64,000 nucleotides of DNA from Micromonospora trifolii (GCF_022229005.1 NZ_JAKKFD010000029.1:51008-115007); one strand, 5' to 3'. Shown: positions 25,473 through 34,467, counted from the stretch's first letter. Notes: generated by a model not told the origin, from the sequence alone. Translations and numbers: made by a program.

Positions 25473-26665
25473 TTCTGGGCCCCCGTTTCGTTCGCGTCCG
25501 CCGGTCCGGCGCCGTCGGCGTCCGTGCCAGCCTTCGCTTCGGTGAGGTTGCGCTCCTGCGCCCCGGCTTCGTCGCCGGCGGGCTTGCCGTCGCCGGCCGG
25601 CGCGTTGGCCGCCACACCGGCGGCCTCGGCCGCCCGTGCGTCGCCAGCTTCGGGCGCGGTGCCGGTGCCGTCCGTGGGGACCTTGGTGCCGGGGGCATCC
25701 GGCACCGCGGTGCCCGCGTCCGGCTGCCGGGTCTCGGCGGTACGCACCTGCGGCGACTTGTCGTCCGGTGCCTTGACGTCCCGCGTGGTGCTGCCACTCG
25801 CGTCTGCCGGCTTCGCCGTCTCGGTGGCAGTTGCCGGCTTCGCCGTCTCGGCGACCCCGGCCGCACCCGTCGGGGCGGACGCCCCGTCGCCACCCTTGAC
25901 CGGCGCCGCGCTGGCCTCGACGGGCGCCGGCCTGGCGGCCTCCGCCTTCGCCTTCGCCTCGGCGGCGGCCTTGTCGGCCTCGGCCTTGCTGCGGATCGGG
26001 GTGTTCGGGTCGAAGCCCGGCACCGAGACGCCGTGCTGCTGGGCCAGCCGCAGCCCGCGCAGGGTGGGCTCGCCCGGCCCGCCGTCGGCGACCGCACCGT
26101 CGCGCTCGTCGGCGAAACCGGCGAGCTGCACCGCCATTTCCTTGAGGGTGCAGAGCCGGGCGCCCCGGGTCGGCATCGGCCGACCGCCGGAGCGCAGCTC
26201 GTCGACGACACCGACAGCTGTGGAGGCGTCCACGCCGTCGAAGAAGTCGTAGTTGACGGTCATCACCGGGCCGTAGTCGCACGCCGCCAGGCACTCGGCG
26301 TGCTCCAGCGTGATCGTGCCGTCCGCTGTGGTCTCGTCGTGCCCGACGCCCAGGTGCTCGGCGAGGGTGTCGTAGACCTCCTGGCCACCGAGCACATTGC
26401 ACATGGTGTTGGTGCAGACGCTGACCAGGAAGTCACCGGTCGGCTTGCGCTTGTACATCGTGTAGAAGGTGGCCACCGCGCCGACCTGGGCCTTGTTCAG
26501 CCCCAGCACCTCGGCGCAGAACGTGACCCCGGCCGGGGAGACGTACCCCTCTTCGGCCTGGACCAGGTGCAGCAGCGGCAGCAACGCCGAGCGGGACCGG
26601 TCCGCCGGGTAACGGGCGATGATCTCGCGCGCCCGCTCCCGGGTCTCGTCAGTGAAAACAGTCAT
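25469..26665 (-). CDS. nuoE: NADH-quinone oxidoreductase subunit E with a long low-complexity tail
   Basis: 398 residues. The first 215 or so are a normal thioredoxin-fold NuoE whose 2Fe-2S ligands are C84 and C89 (CTNTMC) and C125 and C129 (CLAAC). The remaining 170 or so residues are disordered-looking and rich in Ala, Lys, Glu, Pro and Thr, with a short charged helix (KAEADKAAAEAKAKAEAA) at about 227-244. Most NuoE proteins lack such a tail. It overlaps nuoF and nuoD by four bases each, so the tail is in frame and not a misread fusion. Confidence 0.94.
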   Translation of the reverse strand: MTVFTDETRERAREIIARYPADRSRSALLPLLHLVQAEEGYVSPAGVTFCAEVLGLNKAQVGAVATFYTMYKRKPTGDFLVSVCTNTMCNVLGGQEVYDTLAEHLGVGHDETTADGTITLEHAECLAACDYGPVMTVNYDFFDGVDASTAVGVVDELRSGGRPMPTRGARLCTLKEMAVQLAGFADERDGAVADGGPGEPTLRGLRLAQQHGVSVPGFDPNTPIRSKAEADKAAAEAKAKAEAARPAPVEASAAPVKGGDGASAPTGAAGVAETAKPATATETAKPADASGSTTRDVKAPDDKSPQVRTAETRQPDAGTAVPDAPGTKVPTDGTGTAPEAGDARAAEAAGVAANAPAGDGKPAGDEAGAQERNLTEAKAGTDADGAGPADANETGAQK

Positions 26666-27987
26666 CGGTCACAACCACCCATCACCGGGTCCAACGAGGC
26701 GCCGCCGGCGATCACGTCGGCGATCAGACCGCCCTCGGCCATCGCCGGGAGGGCCTGGAGGTTGACGAAGCTCGGCTCCCGGTAGTGCACCCGGTAGGGC
26801 CGGGTGCCACCGTCGGAGACCGCGTGGACGCCCAGCTCGCCGCGGGGCGCCTCGATGGCGACGTACACCTGGCCGGGCGGAACCCGGAAGCCCTCGGTCA
26901 CCAGCTTGAAGTGGTGGATCAGCGACTCCATCGACTGACCCATGATCTTCGCGACGTGCTCCAGCGAGTTGCCCATGCCGTCCACGCCGATGGCCAGTTG
27001 CGCCGGCCAGGCGATCTTGCGGTCGGCGACCATCACCGGGCCCGGACGGAGCCGGTCCAGCGCCTGCTCGACCAGCTTCATCGACTCTCGGATCTCGGCG
27101 AGCCGGACCTGGTAGCGACCCCACACGTCACCGTCGGGGTGGGTCGGCACGTCGAACTCGTACGTCTCGTAGCCGCAGTACGGCATGGTCTTGCGCAGGT
27201 CCCAGGCGAGGCCGGCGGAGCGCAGCACCGGGCCGGTGATGCCGAGCGCCACGCAGCCGGTGACGTCCAGCACCGCGACGTTCTTCGTCCGCTCGGTCCA
27301 GATCGGCTGGCCGGAGAGAAGGTCCTCGTACTCCTTGAGCTTCTTCGGCATCATCTTGAGGAACTCGCGGATCTTGACGATCGCGTCGTCCGGCACGTCC
27401 TGCGCCACACCGCCCGGCCGCACGTACGCGTGGTTCATCCGCAGGCCGGTGATGGTCTCGAAGATGTCGAGGATGTACTCCCGCTCACGGAAGCCGTACA
27501 GCATGATCGAGATCGCGCCCAGCTCCATGCCGGTGGTGGCCAGCCAGACCAGGTGCGACGAGATCCGGTTGAGCTCCATCATCAGCACGCGGATAGTGGT
27601 GGCCCGCTCGGTGATGTCGTCGGTGATGCCGAGCAGCTTCTCGACGGCGAGGGCGTACGCCGTCTCGTTGAAGATCGGGGCGAGGTAGTCCATCCGGGTC
27701 ACGAACGTCGAGCCCTGAACCCAGTTGCGGTATTCGAGGTTCTTCTCGATGCCGGTGTGCAGGTAGCCGATGACCGAGCGGGCCTCGCGGACCGTCTCGC
27801 CCTCCAGCTCCAGGATCAGCCGCAGCACCCCGTGCGTGGACGGGTGCTGCGGACCCATGTTGACCACGATCCGCTCATCGTTGATCGGGTCGGTGCCCGC
27901 GACGATCGTGTCCCAGTCCCCACCGGTGACGGTGAAGACCCGGCCCTCGTCGGTCTCGCGCTCGCTGGCGTAGTTCGACGTCGTCAC
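26662..27987 (-). CDS. nuoD: NADH-quinone oxidoreductase subunit D
   Basis: 441 residues and homologous to the large subunit of NiFe hydrogenases; lines the quinone pocket. Clear motifs are NMGPQHPSTHGVLRL with the quinone-site His, IGYLHTGIEKNLEYRNW, RPGGVAQD and the C-terminal DPVMGGCDR. GTG 27987 is the start because it overlaps the nuoC stop by four bases (GTGA). Confidence 0.96.
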   Translation of the reverse strand: MTTSNYASERETDEGRVFTVTGGDWDTIVAGTDPINDERIVVNMGPQHPSTHGVLRLILELEGETVREARSVIGYLHTGIEKNLEYRNWVQGSTFVTRMDYLAPIFNETAYALAVEKLLGITDDITERATTIRVLMMELNRISSHLVWLATTGMELGAISIMLYGFREREYILDIFETITGLRMNHAYVRPGGVAQDVPDDAIVKIREFLKMMPKKLKEYEDLLSGQPIWTERTKNVAVLDVTGCVALGITGPVLRSAGLAWDLRKTMPYCGYETYEFDVPTHPDGDVWGRYQVRLAEIRESMKLVEQALDRLRPGPVMVADRKIAWPAQLAIGVDGMGNSLEHVAKIMGQSMESLIHHFKLVTEGFRVPPGQVYVAIEAPRGELGVHAVSDGGTRPYRVHYREPSFVNLQALPAMAEGGLIADVIAGGASLDPVMGGCDR

Positions 27988-28721
27988 TGGTACGACCTCC
28001 GCTCGTTCGGCGGTTGGATCTCCGCGCCCTTGTACTCGACGGGGACGCCGCCGAGCGGGTAGTCCTTGCGCTGCGGGTGGCCCTCCCAGTCGTCCGGCAT
28101 GAGGATCCGGGTCAGGCTCGGGTGGCCGTCGAAGACGATGCCGAACATGTCGTACGCCTCGCGCTCCTGCCAGTCCGCCGTCGGGTAGATGGCGGTCACG
28201 CTGGGCAGGTGCGGGGCTTCGACGGAGACGGCGGCCTCCAGCCGGACCCGCCGCCGGTACGTCATCGAGGTGAGCAGGTAGATCACGTGCAGCCGGCGTT
28301 CGTCGGCGCCCAGGTAGTCCGCACCGGACACCGAGGAGCACAGCTCGAACCGCAGCGCCAGGTCGTCCCGCATCACCTGGCAGACCTCGGCGATCCGCTC
28401 CGGGCGTACGTGCAGGGTCAGCTCACCCCGGTCGACGACCACCTTCTCGATCGCGTCGTTGAAGGCCGGGTACGCCTCTTCCAGCGCGTCGCGGACCTCG
28501 TCGAAGTAGCCCCCGTACGGCCGGGACGCCTCCTCGATGGGCTGGCGCTGGCGGACCAGACCGCCGTAGCCGGACACGTCGCCGCTGCCCTGGTTGCCGA
28601 ACATCCCGCGACCCGCCGGGCTGGCCGGCGGGAACTCGGCGGGGGCACCACTGGTGGCGCCGGCCGGCACCACCGGCAGCGGCACGCCGCCGTCGTTTGG
28701 CTTGTCCGTGGGTGACGTCAT
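27984..28721 (-). CDS. nuoC: NADH-quinone oxidoreductase subunit C
   Basis: 245 residues. A Pro/Gly-rich N-terminus of about 80 residues precedes the conserved 30-kDa domain, ending in the family signature ADWQEREAYDMFGIVFDGHPSLTRILMPDDWEGHPQRKDYPLGG. Not fused to NuoD. Overlaps nuoB and nuoD by four bases each. Confidence 0.95.
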   Translation of the reverse strand: MTSPTDKPNDGGVPLPVVPAGATSGAPAEFPPASPAGRGMFGNQGSGDVSGYGGLVRQRQPIEEASRPYGGYFDEVRDALEEAYPAFNDAIEKVVVDRGELTLHVRPERIAEVCQVMRDDLALRFELCSSVSGADYLGADERRLHVIYLLTSMTYRRRVRLEAAVSVEAPHLPSVTAIYPTADWQEREAYDMFGIVFDGHPSLTRILMPDDWEGHPQRKDYPLGGVPVEYKGAEIQPPNERRSYQ

Positions 28722-29395
28722 TTCGGGCCTGCCTGCGGGTGGAGGTGGTTCTGAGCGTTCATCCAGTTCTCGATGCGCAGCTGCTCCTCGCGGCCCTCAC
28801 GGACCGCCCGGGTCCACTCGGCGCGCCGGGCCTTGTCGCTGCGGTACGAGGAGGGCATCGAGCCGTAGGGCACTACCGGGACGTCGCCGCGCTCCTGGCG
28901 GGCCGCGAGCATCTTGCGACCGTTCGGGCCGAGCGGCTCATACATGATCTTCTCGCGGAGCTTGAGGATCGCGTCGATGAGCATCTCTGGCCGGGGCGGG
29001 CAGCCGGGCAGGTACATGTCGACCGGCACCACGTGGTCGACGCCCTGCACGATGGCGTAGTTGTTGAACATGCCGCCGCTGCTGGCGCAGACGCCCATCG
29101 AGAGCACCCAGCGTGGCTCGGCCATCTGGTCGTAGATCTGGCGCAGCACCGGGGCCATCTTCTGACTCACCCGGCCGGCCACGATCATCAGGTCGGCCTG
29201 CCGGGGCGACGCCCGGAAGACCTCCATGCCCCAGCGGCCCATGTCGTAGTGCGGACCACCGGCGGCCATCATCTCGATGGCGCAGCAGGCCAGGCCGAAG
29301 GTGGCGCCCCACACGGACGACTTCCGAGACCAGTTGACCAGCTTCTCCACCGAGGTGAGCAGGACGCCGGCGGGAAGCTTCTCCTCGATGCCCAT
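28718..29395 (-). CDS. nuoB: NADH-quinone oxidoreductase subunit B (cluster N2)
   Basis: 225 residues. Holds the terminal 4Fe-4S cluster N2, with the adjacent Cys pair in LACCAIEMM, the third ligand in GVCASSGG and the fourth in PGCPPRPE. The start ATG 29395 begins MGIEEKLPAGVLL; longer reading upstream runs back into nuoA. The C-terminal extension of about 60 charged residues (RSDKARRAEWTRAVREGREEQ) is usual in actinobacteria. Confidence 0.96.
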   Translation of the reverse strand: MGIEEKLPAGVLLTSVEKLVNWSRKSSVWGATFGLACCAIEMMAAGGPHYDMGRWGMEVFRASPRQADLMIVAGRVSQKMAPVLRQIYDQMAEPRWVLSMGVCASSGGMFNNYAIVQGVDHVVPVDMYLPGCPPRPEMLIDAILKLREKIMYEPLGPNGRKMLAARQERGDVPVVPYGSMPSSYRSDKARRAEWTRAVREGREEQLRIENWMNAQNHLHPQAGPK

Positions 29396-29409
29396 CTGAC
29401 GTTCCTTCC

Positions 29410-29775
29410 TCAGTCCCAGTCCAGGCCGCCGCGCCGCCACACGTAGGCGTACGCAACGAAGACCGCGACGATGAACAGGACCATCTCCACGAAGCCGAAG
29501 ATCGGCAGAGCGTCGAACGAGACCGCCCAGGGGTAGAGGAAGATGATCTCGATGTCGAAGACGATGAAGAGCATCGCCGTCAGGTAGAACTTGATCGGGA
29601 ACCGCCCGCCGCCGACCGGCTGCGGGCTGGGCTCGATGCCGCACTCGTAAGCCTCGAGTTTGGCCTTGTTGTAGCGACGGGGACCGGCGAAGCGGGCGGC
29701 GCCAACGGAAAACAGCGAGAACGCCGCGGCGAGGGCGAACAGCCCGATGATCGGTGCGTAAGGCGAGAGCGACAT
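29410..29775 (-). CDS. nuoA: NADH-quinone oxidoreductase subunit A
   Basis: 121 residues with three membrane helices. The conserved loop between helices 1 and 2 reads KLEAYECGIEPSPQP, with the redox-exposed Cys, and the second helix begins FYLTAMLFIVFDIEIIFLYPWAV. First gene of the 14-gene operon. The 135 bp upstream, to the menJ-like gene on the same strand, must hold the operon promoter; I see no clear -35/-10 pair. Confidence 0.96.
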   Translation of the reverse strand: MSLSPYAPIIGLFALAAAFSLFSVGAARFAGPRRYNKAKLEAYECGIEPSPQPVGGGRFPIKFYLTAMLFIVFDIEIIFLYPWAVSFDALPIFGFVEMVLFIVAVFVAYAYVWRRGGLDWD

Positions 29776-29910
29776 CGTTTTCTCCTGCTCGTCCTTCCCT
29801 GCCCTCGGTGCTTGACGAAAATCACACTATTCACGTCCCTCGCAGTGGCAGTCGGCGGGGGTCGATCTTTGTCAGCGTCGGGGCTGTGACCAGCGCCGAT
29901 GCCGTCCTAC

Positions 29911-31188
29911 TTATACGGCTGGGGCGGCCTTCGTCATCGCGTTGATGACCCGATCCATCGCGTCCCCGCCACGCGGGTCGGTCAGGTTGGCCAACAGCTT
30001 GAGCACGAAACGCATCAGCGTCGGGTGCGGCATGCCGTGTTTGGTGGCGATCCGCATGATCTCGGGGCGACCGATGAGTTTCACGAAGATGCCGCCCAAC
30101 CGGTAGTAACCACCGAGCCGGGCCTTCAGTTCGTTCGGGTACGCCAGCAGAGCGCGCTCCCGTTCCGGGCCGGCCGGCCGGGCGAGTGCCTGGACCATGA
30201 CCTCGGCGGCCAGTTCGCCGGACTCCATCGCGTACGCGATGCCCTCACCGTTGAACGGGTTGACCATGCCGCCCGAGTCGCCGACCAGGAGCACGCCCCG
30301 GGTGTAGTGGGGCACCCGGTTGAAGCCCATCGGCAGCGCGGCGCCGAGGATCGGGCCGTCGGCGTTGGTCTCGTCGGTCATTCCCCAGTCTTCCGGGGTG
30401 TTGGCGAGCCAGTCGGTGAGCAGCCGGCGGTAGTTGGTCTTGCCGAACGCCGAGGACGAGTTGAGCACGCCGAGCCCGACGTTGACCCGTCCGTCACCGA
30501 GGCCGAAGATCCAGCCGTACCCGGGCAGCAGGTTGTCGCCGCTGTCCTTGCTGCGTAGCTCCAGCCAGGACTCCAGGTAGTTGTCCTCGTGCTTGGCCGG
30601 CGAGTTGTAGTAGCGGCGGACGGCCACACCGATCGGCCGGTCCTCCCGCTTGGCCAGCCCGAGCGCGAGCGGGAACCGGCCGGAGACGCCGTCCGCCGCG
30701 ACGACCAGCGGGGCGTGGAAGGTGGTGGGCTCCTTGCCCGGCCCGACCTCCGCCTCGACTCCGGTGACGCGGCCATCGCCGTCGAGCACCGGGCCCAGCA
30801 CGTTGACGCTGGTCCGCAGCTTCGCGCCGGCGGCCACCGCCCGCTGGGCGAGCAGGTCGTCGAAGTCCAGACGCGTACGCACCAGACCGTAGTTCGGGAA
30901 GCTGGCCAGCTCCGGCCAGTCCAGTTCGAGGCGCACCCCGCCGCCGATGACCCGCAGGCCGCGGTTGTGCAGCCAGCCGGCCTCGGGCGAGGTGTCCACA
31001 CCCATCCGGATGAGCTGGCGCACCGCGCGCGGGGTCAACCCGTCGCCGCAGACCTTCTCCCGGGGGAACTCGGTCTTCTCCAACAACAGCACCCGTACGC
31101 CGTGCCGGGCCAGGTGGTACGCAGTCGCTGATCCACCGGGACCGGCGCCCACGACAATGACGTCGGCGTCATGTTCCACCGCGGTCAT
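29911..31188 (-). CDS. Geranylgeranyl reductase family FAD protein (MenJ-like)
   Basis: 425 residues. The N-terminal dinucleotide fold VIVVGAGPGGSATAYHLARHG binds FAD, and the substrate-side motif GDSGGMVNPFNGEGIAYAMESG is typical of geranylgeranyl reductases. Placed between menG and nuoA, it most likely saturates one isoprene unit of the menaquinone tail, as MenJ does in mycobacteria. The start ATG 31188 has GGGAGGAGG just upstream; an earlier in-frame ATG lacks such a site. Confidence 0.87.
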   Translation of the reverse strand: MTAVEHDADVIVVGAGPGGSATAYHLARHGVRVLLLEKTEFPREKVCGDGLTPRAVRQLIRMGVDTSPEAGWLHNRGLRVIGGGVRLELDWPELASFPNYGLVRTRLDFDDLLAQRAVAAGAKLRTSVNVLGPVLDGDGRVTGVEAEVGPGKEPTTFHAPLVVAADGVSGRFPLALGLAKREDRPIGVAVRRYYNSPAKHEDNYLESWLELRSKDSGDNLLPGYGWIFGLGDGRVNVGLGVLNSSSAFGKTNYRRLLTDWLANTPEDWGMTDETNADGPILGAALPMGFNRVPHYTRGVLLVGDSGGMVNPFNGEGIAYAMESGELAAEVMVQALARPAGPERERALLAYPNELKARLGGYYRLGGIFVKLIGRPEIMRIATKHGMPHPTLMRFVLKLLANLTDPRGGDAMDRVINAMTKAAPAV

Positions 31189-31327
31189 TCGCGCCTCCTC
31201 CCGCACGCTCGTGAAATGCTTCACAAGCCAGACGGGACGAGTGTATGACCGGCGTCATACCAGCGCAGGATCAGGGGTACCTAACTCGCCGATGTGACAG
31301 CTCATCACCGTCCACAGCAGTCAGGTG

Positions 31328-31552
31328 TCAGGCCGAGCTGGCGGCGTCCAGGCCCGCGTCGACCCGAATTGTCTCCGGTAGATGCTCGCGGAGCGCCCCG
31401 CCCGCCGCCCGGTCCAGTGCCGCCAACACCTCGGCGACCACCTGCCGGACCTCCACCGGGTCGGCCCCGGCCAACTCGCGCAACTGGGCGATGAGTTCGG
31501 CCGCGTCGTCGTCGGTGGCGGCCACCGGGTCCGCCGGGTCTGCTCCGGTCAT
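31328..31552 (-). CDS. Small acidic hypothetical protein
   Basis: 74 residues, strongly acidic (ADPADPVAATDDDAAELIAQL at the N-terminus), with one probable amphipathic helix pair and no recognised motif. ATG 31552 is my choice. It lies between menG and the menJ-like gene on the same strand, with about 140 bp to menJ. Coding potential is plausible from its composition, but no function can be given. Confidence 0.5.
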   Translation of the reverse strand: MTGADPADPVAATDDDAAELIAQLRELAGADPVEVRQVVAEVLAALDRAAGGALREHLPETIRVDAGLDAASSA

Positions 31553-31640
31553 GCGATCGAGCGTACCGGGCAAAGTGGACTAAAGCCTGATATTAACGGA
31601 ACCTGAATAATGTCCGTACCGGCTGGGCGTGGCCCGTCCG

Positions 31641-32351
31641 CTACTCGCGGATCCCCCGGTGCAGGGCCACCACACCACCGGTCAGGTTGCGCCATGCCAC
31701 GCGCCCCCACCCGGCCGCGGCCACCCGGCCGGCCAGCGCGGACTGCGCCGGCCAGGCCCGGACCGACTCGGCGAGATAGACGTACGCCTCGGGGTTGCTC
31801 GACACCGTGCGGGCCACCACCGGCAACGACCGCATCAGGTACGACAGGTAGACAGTCCGGAAGACCGGGTTGACCGGGGTGCTGAACTCGCAGACCACCA
31901 GCCGGCCACCCGGCCGGGTCACCCGCGCCAGCTCACGCAGCGCCGCGTCGGTGTCGTTGACGTTGCGCAGCGCGAAGGAGATGGTGACCGCGTCGAAGCT
32001 GGCGTCGGCGAACGGCAACCGCAGCGCGTCCCCGGCCAGCAGCGGCACCTCGGGCCGGGCCCGCTTGCCGGTGTGCAGCATGCCCAGCGACAGGTCCACC
32101 CCGACCGCGTACGCCCCGGACTGGGCCAGCTCGCGCGTCGAGACGCCGGTGCCCGCCCCCACGTCCAGCACCCGCTCGCCCGGCCGCAGCCCGAGCGCCG
32201 CCCGGGTGGCCCGCCGCCAGGAGCGGTCCTGGCCCAGCGAGATCACCGTGTTGGTCAGGTCGTAACGCTCTGCCACGCCGTCGAACATCGCGGCGACCTC
32301 GTGCGGCTGCTTGTCCAGACTGGCGCGCTGGCCCTGCGGGGTACGGCTCAC
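31641..32351 (-). CDS. menG: Demethylmenaquinone methyltransferase (UbiE/MenG family)
   Basis: 236 residues. Catalyses the last C-methylation of menaquinone with S-adenosylmethionine. The SAM motif is VLDVGAGTGVST (about residues 60-71), with the UbiE signatures FDGVAERYDLTN near the N-terminus and FALRNVNDTDAALRELARVTRPGG later. GTG 32351 is the family-like start (SRTPQGQRASLDKQPHEVA), but the purine-rich GGAGGG lies immediately before it, closer than usual. In the menaquinone route implied by MqnA, C and E this enzyme acts after prenylation. Confidence 0.92.
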   Translation of the reverse strand: MSRTPQGQRASLDKQPHEVAAMFDGVAERYDLTNTVISLGQDRSWRRATRAALGLRPGERVLDVGAGTGVSTRELAQSGAYAVGVDLSLGMLHTGKRARPEVPLLAGDALRLPFADASFDAVTISFALRNVNDTDAALRELARVTRPGGRLVVCEFSTPVNPVFRTVYLSYLMRSLPVVARTVSSNPEAYVYLAESVRAWPAQSALAGRVAAAGWGRVAWRNLTGGVVALHRGIRE

Positions 32352-32421
32352 CCCTCCACTCTGCCAGCCGCCCGCCAACCGACGCGCGCTGGGTGGGGCG
32401 GCACGCACCCCGTACGCGAAG

Positions 32422-32447
32422 GGGCGGGGTGGTCGCCCACCCCGCCC
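32422..32447 (-). terminator. Terminator hairpin of the second LPVTG gene
   Basis: An 11-bp stem (GGGCGGGGTGG with its complement) around the loop TCGC. It is homologous to the hairpins at 34343 and 34625, which read GGGCGGGATGG with the matching change on the other arm, a compensatory base pair that supports the stem. Confidence 0.75.
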
Positions 32448-32549
32448 TCGCGTCGTGCCCGCGTCCATGACACCTCGGTCAGGACGCCTGTCGCATCGCA
32501 CCCGTCACGGTCGCGCCGCTCGTGCGCACCGCTGGTCAGGACACCGGTG

Positions 32550-34223
32550 TCAGTCGGTCGACTTCTCGTCGGTCGGCGAGACCAGGACCACCTTGCGACG
32601 ACGCGTGAGCACCAACAGCGCCCCGCCCACCAGCAGGATGATGACACCAATGCCGCCGATCAGGCCGACCTGCACACCGGTCACCGGCAGGCCGCCACCA
32701 CCCGAGCCGCCACCGGTGGAGCCACCACCGGCACCCGGCGAGACGGTCGTGCCCGGCGTCGTCGTACCGCTCGGGATCGGCGTCGGAGTGGCCGTGGCGG
32801 TCGGCGTGACAGTCGCGGTCGGCGTGACAGTCGGCGTCGCGGTCGCGGTCGGCGTCGCCGTCGGGGTGACCGTCGGCGCCTGCGTCGGAGTGACCGTCGG
32901 CGTCGGAGTCGTCGACTCGGTCGGAGTGACCGTCGGCGTCGGGGTCGGCGTCTCCGTCGGCGTCGGGGTCGGCGTCTCCGTCGGGGTAACCGTCGGCGTC
33001 GGGGTCGGCGTCTCCGTCGGCGTCGGGGTCGGCGTCTCCGTCGGGGTAACCGTCGGCGTCGGGGTCGGCGTCTCCGTCGGGGTGACCGTCGGCGTCGGGG
33101 TCGGCGTCTCCGTCGGAGTGACCGTCGGCGTCGGGGTCGGCGTCTCCGTCGGGCTCGGCGTCTCCGTCGGAGTGACCGTCGGCGTCGGCGTCGGCGATTC
33201 CGTCGGGGTGACCGTCGGCGTGGGCGTCGGCGTCGGGTCGTCGGCCAGGTCGACGAAGACGTCGAAGATCGCCTGGTTGTCACCCTCGTCGATCTCGGTG
33301 AAGGCCTTCCGCTGAGCGGCGCTGGCCCGCCGCGGCTGCTCCTCGGGCTTTCCGGCTGCCGCGTCCAGACCGTGTGCCACCAGCTCGCCGACCCGCAGCA
33401 CCGGCTCGGTGACGTCGGTGCCGACGGTCACCTTGATGTCCGCCGTGTAGTAGTCACCGGGCCGGATGACAGCGCCGTCGTCCTGACAGAGCGCCTGAGT
33501 GACGCCGAAGGTCTGCGTGGTGCACGTGTCCGGCAGGGTGTCGAAGGTGACGCCCGCCGGGAGGGTGAGCACGTAGGCGAGGCCGGTGGCCTTGCGGCTG
33601 CCGTCGTTGTAGACAGCCCAGTCGACCGGCACCGTCTCGCCCGGCCGCACCGGCCGAAGGTCGGGGTCGTCGCCGTTGACACCGTTCACCACGACGTTCG
33701 CGTTGACGTCCTGCACCCAACTGGTCAGGTCGTACCCGGGCTCGGTGACGGTGATGTCGTGCTCGACCTTGTTGTCTTCCTCGTTGGGGTCCTCGGTCGC
33801 CGAGCGGAGGGTGACCACCAGGGTGCCGGCGGCGCCCCTACCACCGGTGGAGAAGATCGGGATACCGAAGTCCTCGCTGGTGCCGGCGGCCAGGTCGCCG
33901 AGACGGCAGGTGAACTTCTTGCCGTTCACCCGGCAGCCGTCGGGCACCACGACCCGGACCTTGTTCGTCTTCAGCTTGCTGGTGTCCACCGTGTAACTGA
34001 CACCCTTGGCGTCTTCCTTGCTCCGGGTGTTGTCGACCGAGAACTTGAACGGCTTGCTCTTGGCCTCCGTGACACCCTTGGCCAGGTTGTAGCTGAGTGG
34101 CACCAGGGCCAGGTCGGCCTCCTCGGCCGCCAGCACTGGGGCGGCCACGGCGGCGATGCCGCCGGCCGCGAGCAGCGCCACGACACTGGCGCGCACCAGC
34201 GTCGAGCGGTGGAACGCTGTCAT
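32550..34223 (-). CDS. LPVTG wall-anchored protein with Pro-Thr repeat stalk (paralogue B)
   Basis: 557 residues. A signal peptide (about 1-32, cut near LAAEEA) leads into about 300 residues of CARDB/DUF11-like beta-domains (DLALVPLSYNLAKG, then PGYDLTSWVQDVNANV). A stalk of PTPTVTPTETPTPTP repeats runs from about 330 to 460, then a Gly-rich hinge. LPVTG at about 512-516, a hydrophobic helix and the basic tail RRRKVVLV make a sortase signal. The repeat DNA (about 32776-33240) has units that are near-identical, so it may vary in length. Likely a surface protein exposed through the wall; no sortase gene is in the window. Paralogue of the next gene. Confidence 0.85.
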   Translation of the reverse strand: MTAFHRSTLVRASVVALLAAGGIAAVAAPVLAAEEADLALVPLSYNLAKGVTEAKSKPFKFSVDNTRSKEDAKGVSYTVDTSKLKTNKVRVVVPDGCRVNGKKFTCRLGDLAAGTSEDFGIPIFSTGGRGAAGTLVVTLRSATEDPNEEDNKVEHDITVTEPGYDLTSWVQDVNANVVVNGVNGDDPDLRPVRPGETVPVDWAVYNDGSRKATGLAYVLTLPAGVTFDTLPDTCTTQTFGVTQALCQDDGAVIRPGDYYTADIKVTVGTDVTEPVLRVGELVAHGLDAAAGKPEEQPRRASAAQRKAFTEIDEGDNQAIFDVFVDLADDPTPTPTPTVTPTESPTPTPTVTPTETPSPTETPTPTPTVTPTETPTPTPTVTPTETPTPTPTVTPTETPTPTPTETPTPTPTVTPTETPTPTPTETPTPTPTVTPTESTTPTPTVTPTQAPTVTPTATPTATATPTVTPTATVTPTATATPTPIPSGTTTPGTTVSPGAGGGSTGGGSGGGGLPVTGVQVGLIGGIGVIILLVGGALLVLTRRRKVVLVSPTDEKSTD

Positions 34224-34269
34224 CAGTCCCCCGGGGGTAGGGAAGAAAGAATGGTTGCGGAACGAGCGG

Positions 34270-34275
34270 ACGCTA
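34270..34275 (-). promoter_or_regulatory. Probable -10 box of the paralogue B promoter
   Basis: TAGCGT on the minus strand, in the context GATAGCGTCC, about 46 bp before ATG 34223. The same context with TAACGT or TAGCGT, and a GATC about ten bases upstream, occurs before paralogue A and at an orphan site at 34462. Confidence 0.55.
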
Positions 34276-34342
34276 TCGGAGGCTGATCTTCCCCGCCAGC
34301 AGGCGGAGCCGTTTTTCATCCGTCCGGTCCGAGCTGGGCAGA

Positions 34343-34380
34343 CAGTACGGGCGGGATGGTCACCCATCCCGCCCGTACTG
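34343..34380 (-). terminator. Orphan terminator hairpin (remnant of a lost gene)
   Basis: A perfect 17-bp stem (CAGTACGGGCGGGATGG with its complement) around the loop TCAC. It closely matches the hairpin after paralogue A, but no gene ends here. Confidence 0.75.
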
Positions 34381-34461
34381 CCGTGCGTTATATGAACGAC
34401 CCGCAGCGGGCCGATGGAGGACAGCCCCGTCGGTCGACGGTGGTGACGGATATGAGCCGGG

Positions 34462-34467
34462 ACGCTA
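34462..34467 (-). promoter_or_regulatory. Orphan -10 box with no gene downstream
   Basis: TAGCGT on the minus strand, inside GGCTAGCGTCC and with GATC upstream, as at the two LPVTG promoters. A transcript starting here would meet the 34343-34380 hairpin after roughly 110 bases. Confidence 0.5.

Noticed and set aside
32776..33240. CRISPR or satellite array in the LPVTG gene
   Set aside because: It is an in-frame coding repeat for Pro-Thr-rich stalk.
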